64,000 nt of DNA from Brevipalpus yothersi (lineage: Eukaryota > Arthropoda > Arachnida > Trombidiformes > Tenuipalpidae): positions 200,815 to 264,814 of the forward strand of contig QZCP01000024.1 in the NCBI GenBank assembly GCA_003956705.1. Direction: 5' to 3'. The position numbers were made by a program, and so were the translations under genes. How positions within the stretch are numbered: position 1 is the stretch's first letter; each line of letters opens with the position of its first letter. Under the pieces are notes generated by a model, which had not been told where the DNA came from, ran no database searches, and saw only the letters and a program-made list of their open reading frames with translations. Shown here piece by piece: positions 1-13,803 of this stretch.

Positions 1-77
<77 letters not shown>
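1..77. repeat. (GA)n microsatellite, truncated by window start
   Basis: Perfect GA dinucleotide run from the first base to position 77; its true length is unknown because it starts at the window edge. Confidence 0.97.
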
Positions 78-80
<3 letters not shown>

Positions 81-294
81 GCGAGGGTGGAATAAAGCAG
101 AATGGTAGAGGGAAGAAATGGCCCACAGTGGAAATGTTTCTTCCAATTCTTGCCCATAGGAAGATTCAAACATTTACCTTCCTCATTCTACTTATGCCTG
201 TGTATTCTCTCAGCTTTGACATGGACCTAATCATCGACAAGCAAAATCGACGAGTGACTATCATCTCCTTTTACCGCCAGCATCCTTTTTCTCT

Positions 295-299
<5 letters not shown>

Positions 300-337
<38 letters not shown>
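300..337. repeat. (CT)n microsatellite
   Basis: Perfect CT run of about 38 bases. Confidence 0.95.
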
Positions 338-343
<6 letters not shown>

Positions 344-1401
344 CACCATGCTCTCCCTTGCCTCATATTATTTCTAGTCAGAACTCTTCGACTACTCAAG
401 CCATCTTAGGGATACTCTCTCTCTCTTTTCTCTCTCTCCAGCCACTTTCTCTCCCACCTTCTCACTCTCCATTCTCTCGGCATTAATCTACTGACTTTGG
501 AGCGACATTTCAAATTGGATTACCCTTTTATCTGTGGATGTGGAGATATTCCCTCAAAAAAACCGCTACCGTTGAACATTTTTGTTCAGTTTCTCATGTA
601 TTCCTCTGGATTCCTTTAATGACTTTACTCACAGGTAAGATAAATGATCACTTTACTTTTTGTTCACCCACCATACTCTACTGAACTTGAGGAGGTATTT
701 TTCACTCACAAATAGTTAACAAGCTCCAGCAATACCTATCACAATAGAAAACCGTTATTTCCTCTACCTCTCTATTTTCTATTCTCCTCTTACATATGCC
801 GGTAACTTTATTTTTTTGAAAATTCTTTTAACCTTTTCCACTTTTTAGCCTCCAGGCAAGGGTTTTTCTGTGTTTGTATTAGAAAATTGAAGAAAGAATA
901 TTGAAAGAATAAGAAACAATTTCCATTCTGTGAACTATTAGATCCCATATTTTTTTGCCCATTAGCCTAACAAAATGTGCAATGAAACGAAGGGTGGATG
1001 GATGGGAAGATAGAAAGAGAGAGAGAGAGGAGGGAAAAATGTGAATGATAATAAGGAGTAAAGAAGATAATAATCGTAACATTATAATGGAAAAAGAACC
1101 CTCTCAACCAATGATCATTGTGTATCCAAGTGAATATATATATATGCGTATTCCTTTTGTTTCTTGTTCCCAGAGAAACGTTATTTCAACTTGAAGTGAC
1201 CAAATTCACTCAACAGTCTCGCTTGGAAGAACGTTATTGTCAAGATAATAATTACTATCCAATGATACTTGAGCCAGTCAGATAAGCCTCCTATGTAAGT
1301 GGATCTGTGAATAAGGTTGATGAAATTATCATTACTTATATGTTTGAGTGTGAGAGAGCTTGAGGCAAGATGAAGGAGTTAGTTATTAAGAGAGATAGAT
1401 C

Positions 1402-1408
<7 letters not shown>

Positions 1409-1441
<33 letters not shown>
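1409..1441. repeat. (AG)n microsatellite
   Basis: Perfect AG run of 33 bases, preceded by a GATA-type imperfect stretch. Confidence 0.95.
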
Positions 1442-1444
<3 letters not shown>

Positions 1445-1577
1445 ATCCAGATTGGCTTTTCTAGGTCGATCGAGAGATGATCAAAGTATAAAAGTGTGTT
1501 GCCCAAATTCAGCTGTAAGTATGGAATACACACTTACACTATGGTGGTTGATGAAAAAATGAAGTCATCAGTTGTAA

Positions 1578-1581
<4 letters not shown>

Positions 1582-1649
<68 letters not shown>
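1582..1649. repeat. (GA)n microsatellite
   Basis: Perfect GA run of 68 bases. Confidence 0.97.
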
Positions 1650-1652
<3 letters not shown>

Positions 1653-2037
1653 GAGAAGAGTTTTTCTTGGAAGAGAAGAGAAAGTAGAGAACGAAGAATG
1701 AGAAGAGAGCCAAACTGGGAATGAGAGGCAATAGGTGGAGGGGGAGTGAGTGAGAGAGGAATAGAGATGGAAGATGAAAGATTGTTGGATGAAATGAGAA
1801 GAAAGAGAGAAAGTAAAGAATGTGCCAGTCGAAATAGTCGAAATGACATTAGTATCTGTTGGCAGAATCTTGGAAGAAGAAGAAAAAGAAGAAAGAGAAA
1901 GGCAAGCTAGCGAAATGTTGAAACAGACGGGAAAGACAACTTGCAAGGGGTCGGACAAGTTTGTTCTCATCTCAGAATCTTGGTTTCACTTTGATCATGA
2001 TCAAATGTTGGTTGCAAGTAAACTGTGGAGAAAACAA

Positions 2038-2040
<3 letters not shown>

Positions 2041-2100
<60 letters not shown>

Positions 2101-2109
2101 TCTCTCTCT
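2041..2109. repeat. (CT)n with TATC interruption
   Basis: CT run to 2087, then a short TATC tetranucleotide block, then CT again. Confidence 0.95.
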
Positions 2110-2340
2110 TTATAAATGAGTTTACGCGCTTTGGATGCTCACTATCATGCTGCGATTCTTTCCATCATCATGTTCGTTTGCTTGGCCCGAAGAATAGAAT
2201 AGAATAGAATGGAGCGTAGAGGAATGAAGAGAGGAAGAGAGAGGAAAATAAAACAGAAGAAAGCATGTATCTCATTAACAGATTCACATTGAATCATTTA
2301 ATCGATTATTCTGCAAGACTGGGAGACGATCAAGTGAGCA

Positions 2341-2342
<2 letters not shown>

Positions 2343-2397
<55 letters not shown>
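2343..2397. repeat. (AG)n microsatellite
   Basis: Perfect AG run of 55 bases. Confidence 0.97.
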
Positions 2398-2401
<4 letters not shown>

Positions 2402-3044
2402 AACAGAAAAGAAAATCGAAGAGTTCAATAGCGAAAGCATGCGAAAACGATCACCAATATCATGGTTAAGGAGAGCAGGAATAGATGGATAGATTGTTGT
2501 TAAAGCAAGGGAATCTCGTTCGTGCTATCGGATGATTCTCTCTATCCGAAAGTTTTTATCTTGCGGGCCATTACATTCGAATCATTCTAGTGAACTCGTT
2601 TGAAGGATTGAAACAGGATCAGATAAAAGAGGAAGAGAGAGAGAGATGAGCAACATTTTGGGAAGTCAATCGGTTGCTCCTTATCCAGCAAACACAAACA
2701 ATGCAACGTTCCATCGGCATCCTCTCTCTCTCTCCTTAGTTTGCCATTCTTTTACACACACAAAATCGATTGTCTTCTCTTTCTCTCTCTTTCTCTTTGT
2801 ACCAGCATCTTTTACTGCATTGCTGCTGCTCTTTTTGCCCTTCTCAGCCTCCTCCCATTCAGGTCGACCTCTCACCCTCTACAGGCTATCGATTTCGGGC
2901 TGCTGGAAGTGAATTTATATTTATGTAAGAATTTTCCTCTCCACACCCGAAACAAGCTACGAAACTACGAAGATTCCTCTTCTTCGTCTTCATCTTTTTT
3001 CGTTCACATCTCCTCTCATCTTCCACTCGTGACTTGACATGACG

Positions 3045-3052
3045 TGACGTCA
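3045..3052. promoter_or_regulatory. Palindromic CRE-like octamer
   Basis: TGACGTCA, the full consensus for CREB/ATF binding, is preceded by an overlapping half site (TGACG at 3040). No nearby gene is recognised, so function is unsupported. Confidence 0.3.
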
Positions 3053-3242
3053 GGTGCACACACAGAATATATATCAACAGATAAACATGATCCAAAAACT
3101 GAGGCGTGCGATCGAGTATGTGTATATGCACGAGAGAGAAAGAGAAAGAGAGAGAGACATTCATAGGAATTGTGGATGATCCTAAATGAACGCGTTCCAA
3201 CCCACATTTTCGAGCCATATTCACTTACTCTCATCATGTTTC

Positions 3243-3247
<5 letters not shown>

Positions 3248-3281
<34 letters not shown>
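3248..3281. repeat. (CT)n microsatellite
   Basis: CT run of about 34 bases. Confidence 0.95.
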
Positions 3282-3282
<1 letters not shown>

Positions 3283-4675
3283 CTTGCCATCTGATCATCG
3301 TACTAAGGTAAAGATTGGATGAAGAATGGTGAGAAAAAAAGATAAAACGTATACACCTAGTAGTACACTACGTGTACAAGCAATGATCATCATTTAACCA
3401 TGATCAAATCGTTTGTGTTGCTGTTTACCAGTGAAGTTATGTACTGTTACTGTTGATTTGAGAAGATGGGATCATAATGTTTCTCGAATCATCTGCGATC
3501 AATTATTCAGTCCATAGTGAACATACACACATAAACATTTACACACTTACATCCAGCATTGAGCATCGGTGAGCAACAAAGTGGAAGTGAACATTGGATG
3601 CTGTAAGTGGACATTGTGAACGATCTGTAAAACGTTGAAATAATGCCTTCTCTATTTGATGATATTGATTTGCATTTTTGGATCGTTTTTTTGCTTCTTA
3701 TTCTCACTTCCTCTCTTTCTCTCTTCTCTCTCAATTCAACTTCTTGTTACACTAGCAAAGCTCACTGACTCTTATCCGCAGCGCTGTATTCTTCCATCTT
3801 CATCACTCTTCCTGTCTTTTGTATCCCATTCCCGACTATTACTCTTTCGTGCCCATAATCTTCCATTCACTTCCATTGATCGCAACTGGGTCACCAAATG
3901 CAGCATCTTCTCTTTTTCTCTCTCTCTTTCTCTTTCCAAAGGCCATGATCATCATCATCACATCCACCAGCATCCCAACCAAAAGAATACAGCATCCAAC
4001 TAGCATCCAGCCAGCATCTTTCGAACGATCATCAACAACAATGATATACGCGCTTTCAATATCATTCACATGGCATTTATTCTGCTCACAACTCTTTTTC
4101 CAGTTTCACCTTCGTGAACAGAATGATGGCTGATTTTTTTTCCTCTTTTTCTTCTCTATTCCACTCTGCTATCAATTCTCGGGCTCCTATCAGACTCATG
4201 TCTCACTAATTTTATATAAAAATACACATATATATTATATATCTCTTTTAGGGGTATTCAATGCTGGCCTCTAGTTGGTTGATCTCGGGCCAAATTGATT
4301 TTGTTTGTCACAAAATTTGTCGCAAGCATTTGGTCCCCTTCAACCAGCTGTAGTTGAGCATTTGATCCCATCTCTTTCACCTATCTTCTCTCCATCTCTC
4401 CATCTCTTCACTCAACTATCATCTCTCCTTTCCTTTCCATCACAGCACTTCTTCTCGCCGCATCCTTTCCGTTTCCTCTTTTTCTTTCTCCCCTCTATTT
4501 ACCTGAATAAATCATCTTTCTCTCTCTCTCTCTTTTCCTCACTTGCTCATCACTCTATTCTCACATTCACACTATTCATCCAGACTGACCACAACATTTT
4601 ATGTGGACGCAGCCTCTATTCGGATCCACTCATCGTTCTCAGTCACGACTTGATCGCCCACCATACTTGCAATAT

Positions 4676-4678
<3 letters not shown>

Positions 4679-4746
<68 letters not shown>
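4679..4746. repeat. (CT)n microsatellite
   Basis: Perfect CT run of 68 bases. Confidence 0.97.
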
Positions 4747-4751
<5 letters not shown>

Positions 4752-7642
4752 CTCAGTAGTAACATAAATGATCATCATCATCTTGCCAGCTTCCCGCAGA
4801 ATCTTTGCCACAAAATTCTAATACATCAGCAGGCATCATGATAGCGATGATTTCATCTTGCATCCAGCAAGTAGGCTTATGAAGACCAGAGGGATGCCCA
4901 GCAAGGTGCAGGCCAAACAAGATGTGGTAGCAATTGTACAATATCGATCCTCTGTCTTGCTTATCTAGCCTAACTGAACCTCAACTTTTATCCATTCGTT
5001 CGATCAAAGCATCTTCCTCTTCTTCCTTGGAAGCTTTTCTTCATCCAACATCTCGCTTTTCATTCCCATCACTTGCTCATCCTCATTCCTCTCCTTATTC
5101 CCATAATGCTCCCATATCGATGTTGATTTTTCGCCTCACCAGTTACCAGCGACCTTTTTCCTCCTTCTTCTTCTTTTTCTTCATCTTTTGCATCTTTCTC
5201 CTCCCTTTCTCCTCAGCTCCCAGATAGATTGAGAGAGAGAGAGAGAGAGCGAAAGTCTTCCTCTTAGCATCATCTTCAACGGCCAGTTGAGTCTACCAGC
5301 TATTACACTGTGTGCAAATCACTCACAATCCAGGCCAATTGGATTGGCCATCTCTGAACCATTGATAACCACAAAGTGAAGCCAACGATGGAGGCTGTAG
5401 CAATCTCATCTTGCCCGGAAGTATATCATTTGCAAACAATTTTTTCCTTCGAATAGCTAAATAAATGGGCACACCAAACACAAATCGTGGACGGACATCC
5501 GATACTTGCTTATATCTTGGGTGGAAAGTGGAGGCAAGAAGAAGTAGGAGAAGAAATGATGGGAATGAATTGGTCAAGAATGTGAGGAGAGCAGCATCAT
5601 TGGAATGGAAAGAGAGTAAGAGAGAGGGAAAAAAATTGTTATAAAAGAAAGTGCAAGAAAATGAGTGTTCCAAAAACATGATAAGAATGGTAAACTTTGT
5701 AAATATATATGAACACACAAGTGGTGCGATTGAAGAGTCAAATGGTTAACCATCAAAGGCAACATTCCTTTTGTGGAGGAGATCTTTTTACTCGATTCTC
5801 GTCGATTCAATCAAAATGGAAATCAGAATGGATAGATAAATGGAAGAGAGCAAGTTCAGTAGGTTCCTGTGTGTTATTAATACATATAAATAAATATCTA
5901 TATATGTGAATAGCACATGGTGAGAAATGTTGGGATGACTTTTACTCAGGATTTCCTCAAGAGAAGGAAATTCTAACGAATTAGCGTTTGAATTCAAGAT
6001 TACATGAACAATACAGATGGAGGCAATGATTTAAGCTTATTGGGCATTGTATGAGCCAAGAGGAAACAAAATTTTGAATGAAAAATGAAACAATTTCCGA
6101 TTTGACATCAAATTGATCGTAAAACTTTTAATTGAATGAAAAGTACCTCGAATTTTGATCCCTAATTGAGTGTACTCAATGTACAGGAGGGAAAAAGAAT
6201 TCTCCTTCTTGTAGTGTTCCTTTGAACTTTCATCGATACCTCTCTTTAGTTTGTCAAATAATCGTTTGATGATGTGAAAAAAGGGAATTGCAAGTTTCGA
6301 TTGGATAAAGCATCAGCAAAAAGGTTTCTCTAGAAAATAGAAAGTATCTATCCTATGAACAATGAGTGAATACACTATGTGACAGAATGAAATCTCAAGT
6401 ACACGCCGGAAAGGTGAAGAAAGGATCACAGGATATGCTCGATGGGAGAGAAGAAGATACTGTCTCCATCATCATCTCAGCCTCCCCATCCTGGAGCCCG
6501 TTGTGGTGAGAGAGACAGAGAAAAAAAGATTAGAGAGAAAGAGACATAGAAAGAGAGAGGCAGAGAAAAAGAAGGAAGCGAAAGAAATTATTAACATCTA
6601 CAGTAAAGAGAATGCTCAACGTATTCTCTTCACTTGTCGCTGTTCAGTTTTATTGTCGCAGCCTGAAGGAAATGACCGAATTTTTCTCTTCACATCAAGC
6701 TGAAAGATCTATTCTATTGCATTGCTCAGCATCCCATTCACGAAGTAAGTGAAATACATTTTTCTCTCTATTTTTTACATTCTTCATACGATTTTTTCCC
6801 ATGAAAAGAGGGAAAGAGAGAAAGAAAGAGAGAGGAAATTTTTCTCTCTCGATTTTGGTTCCTCTTTCTTCACTTGTCAACACGCTACACTGACTGCATA
6901 CACACTTGAACGGATTAGAATATGTGTGTTGGAATATTGTGTGTATGTGTGTGTGAGTTTCGTATAAATATTCTATCCTTCTTGCATGCTCTCTTCGAAA
7001 AACCTCTGGGAAGAGAGAGAGAAGAAGAGGAGGAAGAGAGAGAGGAAGTGCAGCCCAAAAAGATCAGCAAGAGTGGAACACTTTTGAGAAGAATCCAGAA
7101 TTTAAAAGCATTCCTCTCAAGTGAGTTACAGACCGTCATAATCAGAATAATATGAAGAAGAAATGTTTGGAAAATCTTGAGATCATCTTTACTTTTCTTA
7201 CAGTTAAGTGTTAAAGATGATAGTTTCTCTTGGTTCAATACTTTTCAAATCAATATCGATCTCCGAGATGTTACATACAGATTCTGTCTCTCTCTCCCTC
7301 TCTCTCTCTCTCTCTTGCTTTCTCTTTCCATGGAAAAGTTTCATAAGCTTTTGGGAAATGGAGCAACTCTGACTTGAATGTAGATGAGTATTCAATGAGT
7401 TGCTTTTAATAACGACTTGAGAGACGAAAGTCAACCAGGAAAGAGGAGAAGATGGAGAAAAAAAGAGAAACAGCCAAGATTATATCATGATGCTGGATCA
7501 GGAGGAGAGAAAAGCTTGATGGTTAAAAGAATAGAATTAAAATGATGCGTGAAACAATTTCAACTTCCTCACTGGCAAGGACACCATACTATGGATCTCA
7601 GAATAAATGAAAACTATTTTAATCATCCAGTCTTCTTTTACA

Positions 7643-7683
<41 letters not shown>
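7643..7683. repeat. (CT)n microsatellite
   Basis: CT run with one TTT interruption. Confidence 0.93.
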
Positions 7684-7834
7684 TGGGAAGCTTCTTCTAG
7701 TTTCTTATTCTCTGTCGATTGCAGCCCCGAAAATGGTGACATAAGAATGGATAAGCAGAGTTAATCTGGCTGCCATGGCGAGCATCCAGAGAAGAGGATA
7801 GTAACTGCGTTCTCAGCATGAGAAAAGATGAGAA

Positions 7835-7837
<3 letters not shown>

Positions 7838-7912
<75 letters not shown>

Positions 7913-7926
7913 TGAGAGAGAGAGAA
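7838..7926. repeat. (GA)n microsatellite
   Basis: Perfect GA run to 7909, then GAAAGTGAGAG-type imperfect copies. Confidence 0.96.
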
Positions 7927-9541
7927 AGAGAAAAGAAAGACAACATCTTTAGAAAGTATTCCTTCGAGTTTCCACAAGTCTAAAGATGTGAATTTGCGAG
8001 GTCATGCTGGATGAACATTTTAAACGGTTTTACTGGGCATAATAAGCATGCCTCTAGTAGTAGTTCTCATTAGTTCATTCAAATTGTCCACACACACATT
8101 TTGTGGCAAGAGTTTGTTGCCTAACAGCGAATCGGTATAAAAGTATGGCAAAAGGTCTTTTACATGGAAATAGAGACTGATAAAAGTGGCAAATACTCGG
8201 TTGTGTTCGAGTAGTAAATTGTGTGTGTTCCATTGTTGGCCATTGGAGGAGAGTGACTGTGTGTAAATATCTGAGGCAAAGGAAACTTTCTGTCACTTTC
8301 TCTCTGTAATTTGTCTGTGTACACCAATTGAACCATTTGAGGTTCGATTTATTCTTAAAAATAAGAGGGACGGATAAAGTTTACAAAAGTTTCATGTCAA
8401 GCTTCTTTCTCCTTTCTCTTTCCCCTTTCTCTCTCTCTATCTTTCCAATCAAGCGAATGCTGTTGCTTCTAGAGTGAGGGAAATGTATGACATTGTCAAC
8501 TAGTGACCGTTATATACAGTGAGTCGGAAGTTGCACATATCAACTTCTCTTCCTCTCTCTGTCATTCCTTAGCTTCCATGTGTCTATGGGTATGTGTATG
8601 ATGATGAGTGAATCAGGCTGATGTAGTAATGCTTCTACAACCTAACTGGTTGTCCTTTTGTTTGAGTTCCATTGGCACGGCAACTCTTGTTCTCTCTCTC
8701 TCCCACTCTATTGCTGTATCTGAGAAAAAGAATACTCTTGTATCATTTCCCCTTGGCCAGAGGATCCAAAAAGCTAACAAAGAGATGTATTATTGGAATA
8801 CATGTATCATCGGGAATTCATGGCAATCCACTTTCAAACATACATCCTCTGATGCTTCTCTGGGCTATGCGTGTGTGTGTGTGGTTATGTGTCTTCTCCT
8901 TTGGCTTGATTGTACCATACACATACACACACATGATCGAGGCAAAAATGAAGGGAAAGAGAAAAAGAGGAAGAAGATGGAGAAAAGAAAGTGATGGATG
9001 GTAAGACAGTACCGAAAATGTACGAGAATCAAAATTAGGAGACCAAGAAAAGCGAATTGAAAGACTGGGAGAGAGAAGAGGAAAGAAAAAGAAAGACACA
9101 AATAAGGAGCTCCTCTCATGATACTGGATGATACTGGATGAGGATGGAGAATAGAAGCAGTCGATGTTGCCAAAAGTTATATACACTGTATGGTGGAGCA
9201 GAGTAAAGAGAGAAAGATCGTTGGAATGAGAGAAAGATTTTTTGATGATTTTTTTCTCTCCTCCTCTCTTCTCTCTCTCTCTCTTTACTTTTTGCTTCGA
9301 CATCTTTTTTTTCCTTCTTCCTCGAACTTGTTCGAGTCTAAGTTTATTATTTGGAAACATGGAGGGCCAAGGATATACAGACCAGTGAACGCCCCGAGTA
9401 AACGTTAGGAGGTCAGAAAAATCTGATTCACTTCATCATCTTGTCACCAAGGTAAGTGGTAGTAAGTGGATTGAAGAGGCAAAAAGAATAGAACCGAAAA
9501 TCATTTGGGAAAAACATTTTGAGTCTCGCTTTCATTGAGAA

Positions 9542-9601
<60 letters not shown>
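9542..9601. repeat. (GA)n microsatellite
   Basis: GA run of about 60 bases with one GAAA unit near the start. Confidence 0.96.
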
Positions 9602-9603
<2 letters not shown>

Positions 9604-10170
9604 TGGAGCTCATTGACGCGATTCAAATCAACATGGTGTGGCCAAGTGATTCGATGAAAGAGTCTAGGAGAGAATCAATGGCATGAGGAAGACAGAAGCT
9701 GTCCATTCTTGTCCACTTTTGCCCTGATATACTGGCAAACTATTGTCCTTCTCCTTTTTTCCTCTCTCTTTCTCCTGTCATTGATTAGGATCGCATGATG
9801 ATGGAAACTCTCCCAAGATTGACAGTTTTGGCAACTCTTCTCATCCATCCATTCGCCTTTTGCTACTTTCATACTTAAGACTACGATGTGATCTAAACAT
9901 CTTTACATGTACAAAATATGTCCACTACTAGTGTCCACCAAGGTTTAGTGGATCAATCGAGTTTGAGTTGAAAGACAAACCAATCGATATTCTCTCTCTC
10001 TCTCTTCCTCTCTTTTCTATCTCTCTATTCTCATTATCCCATTCTTTTATGGTCACTTGCACAAAATGATGCATTATATTGGATGCTAGCAGGAAACTGA
10101 GTAAATGTATGGGGAAGATTTCGAGGGATCATCATGATAGAGAGAAATGGTCGAATTTTGGCAAGTGAGC

Positions 10171-10171
<1 letters not shown>

Positions 10172-10231
<60 letters not shown>
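10172..10231. repeat. (AG)n microsatellite
   Basis: Perfect AG run of 60 bases. Confidence 0.97.
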
Positions 10232-10233
<2 letters not shown>

Positions 10234-11040
10234 GAGCGAAACGAAAACAACTGATTTACAAGCCGAGTGGAACTGTTTTATTTCACAATATAAGCGCCCT
10301 TATATATATCTGAGCTTTTGGAAATAAAGAGGAATAGAAAAAAAATCCTCTCTTCTTTTCTATTGTACTGGATAAATCTAAAAGAGAATAATACGAAAAT
10401 CATGAGAAAAAGGAACTGTTTGGTTCTATTTCGAGTCAACCTTGAGATTAGATGATGATCATCAATGCAAATGAACACTTTATCCAATGTATATGTGTGT
10501 GATGACCAAATTCAAAGCAGATGACCAACAGAGCACCATTCCATCATGCCATTGTCACTAAGTGTTGGACGATTCAACATGTACAAGCAATATCTGGTCA
10601 AGGAATGATCGATGGATGGATGAACCGATTGAACGAAATTGTCAAGCTTTATTCCCATCAAATTCAAACCACTCTTGCTAAGTTTTGGAAGGACTTGGAT
10701 TGTCAGTAATCGAATACCTGAGCACGCAAAAAAGGGAAATAGTTTACAAATCTATCCTATTCACTAGTAAATTCTTTATCATGGAGAGTTTGAAGAATTT
10801 TAGGGAATCATTTTTCAACAGAATATGAATTTAAACATTATCATTGTATGGTACAAACGAATAGGCTTTTAGCCATTGATAATAGTAGTCTTGTGTGTAG
10901 AAAGAAAGTGAGTGAGAGAGAGAGACGATCGATTCACACATATATATATTTATGTATCTGTGTTTTTCTTGAATAAGTTCATATCTATGGTAGAGAGTCG
11001 ATGAATAATTCAAGAGTAAGAGAATTCTCGTCTAGAAAAA

Positions 11041-13767
11041 CCAAAATAAGTCTCAAAAATAAAAGTGAGATTTTTAACACTTTCTGCCTTCCAGCGAGCT
11101 ATAATGAATCCGTTTAATTGAAATTCAATCTCAAAAATTAAGAATGTACCATTTTCTGCAACTAAACAAAAGAATCTGGATGTATTGGTCTGATTTCCTT
11201 TATTTTCACGAAGACTTCACAGAAAGCTCTTGATATGACTCATGTTTGTGCTTGAATAAATGGTTCCCAAAATCTTTTAAATTTTTTATCAAACCTCAAT
11301 ATTTATCGAATTATAGAGATCGTTGAAATTGAACATCTAAAATTGGACGAATCTCGATAACATAGCTCAATCTAATCACTCAATTTACTCCTGAAGACTC
11401 TAGAAGTTAAGGAAAATTAAAATTTGATTTAGTTTGATATTGAATCGTAAATTTTTTGGCCAATACTTCGAAGGCAACGAAAATTCTCCACTTTTCATGG
11501 CTTCTTTTATCAGAGTCAAAACAAAAGAGAGACCAAAAAGGTGGAAAAGTGGAGGTGAAAAGTTAAGTGTCAAGCTCTGAAAGTGAAAAGAAAAATCAAC
11601 TGCGAACAAGGTATTCTCAACACCAAACTCGATCAGAAGAGGTAACATTGTTAATTTGTTCGAATCAAAAGCTTGTATCTTGTCGATTTCACATTTCAAC
11701 TAGATTTATCATGTGGAATGCAGGAAATTCCATTCAATCAGAACGGAAATTCGAGTCTAGACTGTGGATATTCAGATGTTTTACAAATACAACTGAAGAA
11801 CTATGTAGACTATGAATCATTTGTTTCCTCTTCCAGCTCAGCATGAATTTTTTCGCTGACCAATACAATCCATTTTTCGCTACATACTCAAAATATTGTA
11901 AGATATTCAACCGCAATCTAACATGGCTTGTGATGTACATCCATCATGAAAGAGGTAAAGTTTTTTATGTTGTTGGTGTAGTATTACAATTCAAATCCAA
12001 TCAGCTTTCTACCAGCTTTTCGATTTATTCCCATCTTCAAAAAAATTTGCTTAAAAACACATCCTAGAAAATGGAAGGAATGGATAATTAATTTTTCTAG
12101 AAATATCTGAGCGAAGAGGTAAGAGAATATATTGAGAAATTTAAGCTATCCTAAATGGACAGATTGAAAGATGACTCTGTTTTTTATCCTCAAAAAATTG
12201 AATTATTTCAAGATGTTCTTCATCAAACTGATCTAGTAGAGAGTTTTCCCTGTTGGATCACTTCAATCACTTGAAGGCTTCAAATGAATTGAAGAAGGTA
12301 AAAGAGGTGAAGGAGTTTGTCGAAAAATCACCAGATTTTCTCTATCTCTACCTCTATCTATCTTTCTTTCTTTCTCTCCTCAAAAGCAATCGTGAATCTG
12401 AAGCCTATCATCGATATTTTCGCTTCTCTACAGAATCTCACAAACACGTCTCTTTTATATCAATCAAGTTTGGGGTCAAAAAGGGAGAGAGAGAGAGAGA
12501 GAATGAATCAAGATTATGATGAAGTGAACACTTCTGAATTCCTCTCAAGTATTCCCTTTCCCACCAACCAGCCAGAAGAACATTCGAAAGTGAACAGTCA
12601 AAGGGGAAGAGAGAGAGAGAGAAAGAGAAAGAATAGTGTTGGAAAACTGAAGGCGTTTTTTCCATGAGAATTCGCTGATTGTTCCAATCGTATCGAGACA
12701 GCCTTCAACGATAACTATAATTTCCAAGCAAGAAAAAAATCTCTCATTTCGACTGAATTCTGTCAATCGAGAATGCATTCAGAATCATTACGAATCATTT
12801 CCGGAACATTATCAAAAAAATTCTGATTATTCACAGCTGTTTCCCCTGTTCCCTTTCATGTTTGATTTTTCTGGTTAGATTCAATATTCGAGAGTTTATC
12901 AATGAATCACTATATTTTTTTCTTTTTTGCAGTATTCCTCCAATTTTGCTCATGGTCTATGGCTCTCCATCATCGATCGTGTCATGATCTTGAGTAGAGT
13001 CCTATTTTTACACTCTCCTTTGGTAGCTGTTCTTGTCGCTGATTTTCTTTTCACTTATAATATAATCAATTGGAATTACATGGACAGCGGAAACGCGTGT
13101 ACAAGACATCCAACAGCGTTTTTTTTTCACCAGAATCTTAAATCATTGGTACAGATCATCTGTATACACTGACTGACCATTTATCTGGGTATCTGTACAT
13201 TCAATCTCAACTTTCTTGTTAGCTAAAATAGAAAACAGAACATATTCTCTGTATATACATGTGTGTATAAGAATCTTGAATTTTGAGCTTACATATCAGT
13301 ACTACCACCAGCAGGTTTCATCCTTTTTTCTCTATAAATGCGAATTAACCTAAATGCAGGTTTTCTAAATCTTCCCAAATCCTTCCACGAATCTAAGATC
13401 TGGTCGCTTGTTGGTTGATAAAAGTACTGACACACACAGACACACAGAGACATACACACACTCATACAAAGTTTGCTTGATGCCGGAGGCTGGAAAAATA
13501 GCGAGAGATGCGGATCAAGATGCTAAGTGAGCCTGAGGTGGCCAATTGATGAAGGTATGTACAAGTTTGGTGGAAGAAGATTTCTGTCTCTTGCAAAGAT
13601 GGTGAATCAAAAACGTGGAGTCAAATCGTGAAGACTAAAAGAAATAGCCTACCGTGATTCGAGAAGACAAGAAGATGCAAGAAGAAGGATAACTTTTTGT
13701 CGATCTTACGACTTATTCTAACAAGACACAAGCCATCAGGATTAGAGATGGAGAAAGAGAGGAAGAG

Positions 13768-13803
<36 letters not shown>

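Larger units (their letters stand above)
1..6000. other. Intergenic DNA, no supported gene
   Basis: Unique AT-rich sequence is broken by GA and CT arrays, listed separately. Open frames here are short and dominated by Arg-Glu or Ser-Leu runs encoded by the dinucleotide repeats. None shows a recognisable domain or plausible splice-bounded coding sequence. A palindromic CRE-like octamer lies at 3045-3052. Upstream noncoding exons of a neighbouring gene cannot be excluded. Confidence 0.6.
6001..11040. other. Intergenic DNA, no supported gene
   Basis: AT-rich sequence with four long arrays (7643-7683, 7838-7926, 9542-9601, 10172-10231). Open frames are under 200 codons, low in complexity and without recognisable motifs. 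I see no RNA gene or transposon termini. Confidence 0.6.

Noticed and set aside
1496..1687. Open frames with long Arg-Glu or Ser-Leu repeats, here and in many other places
   Set aside because: They are translations of GA or CT dinucleotide arrays on either strand, with no coding-like sequence outside the array.
12253..12667. Overlapping frames with KKVKEVKEF and Ser-rich segments as a possible small gene
   Set aside because: They contain repeat-encoded runs, lack a recognisable family and have no convincing splice or start context.
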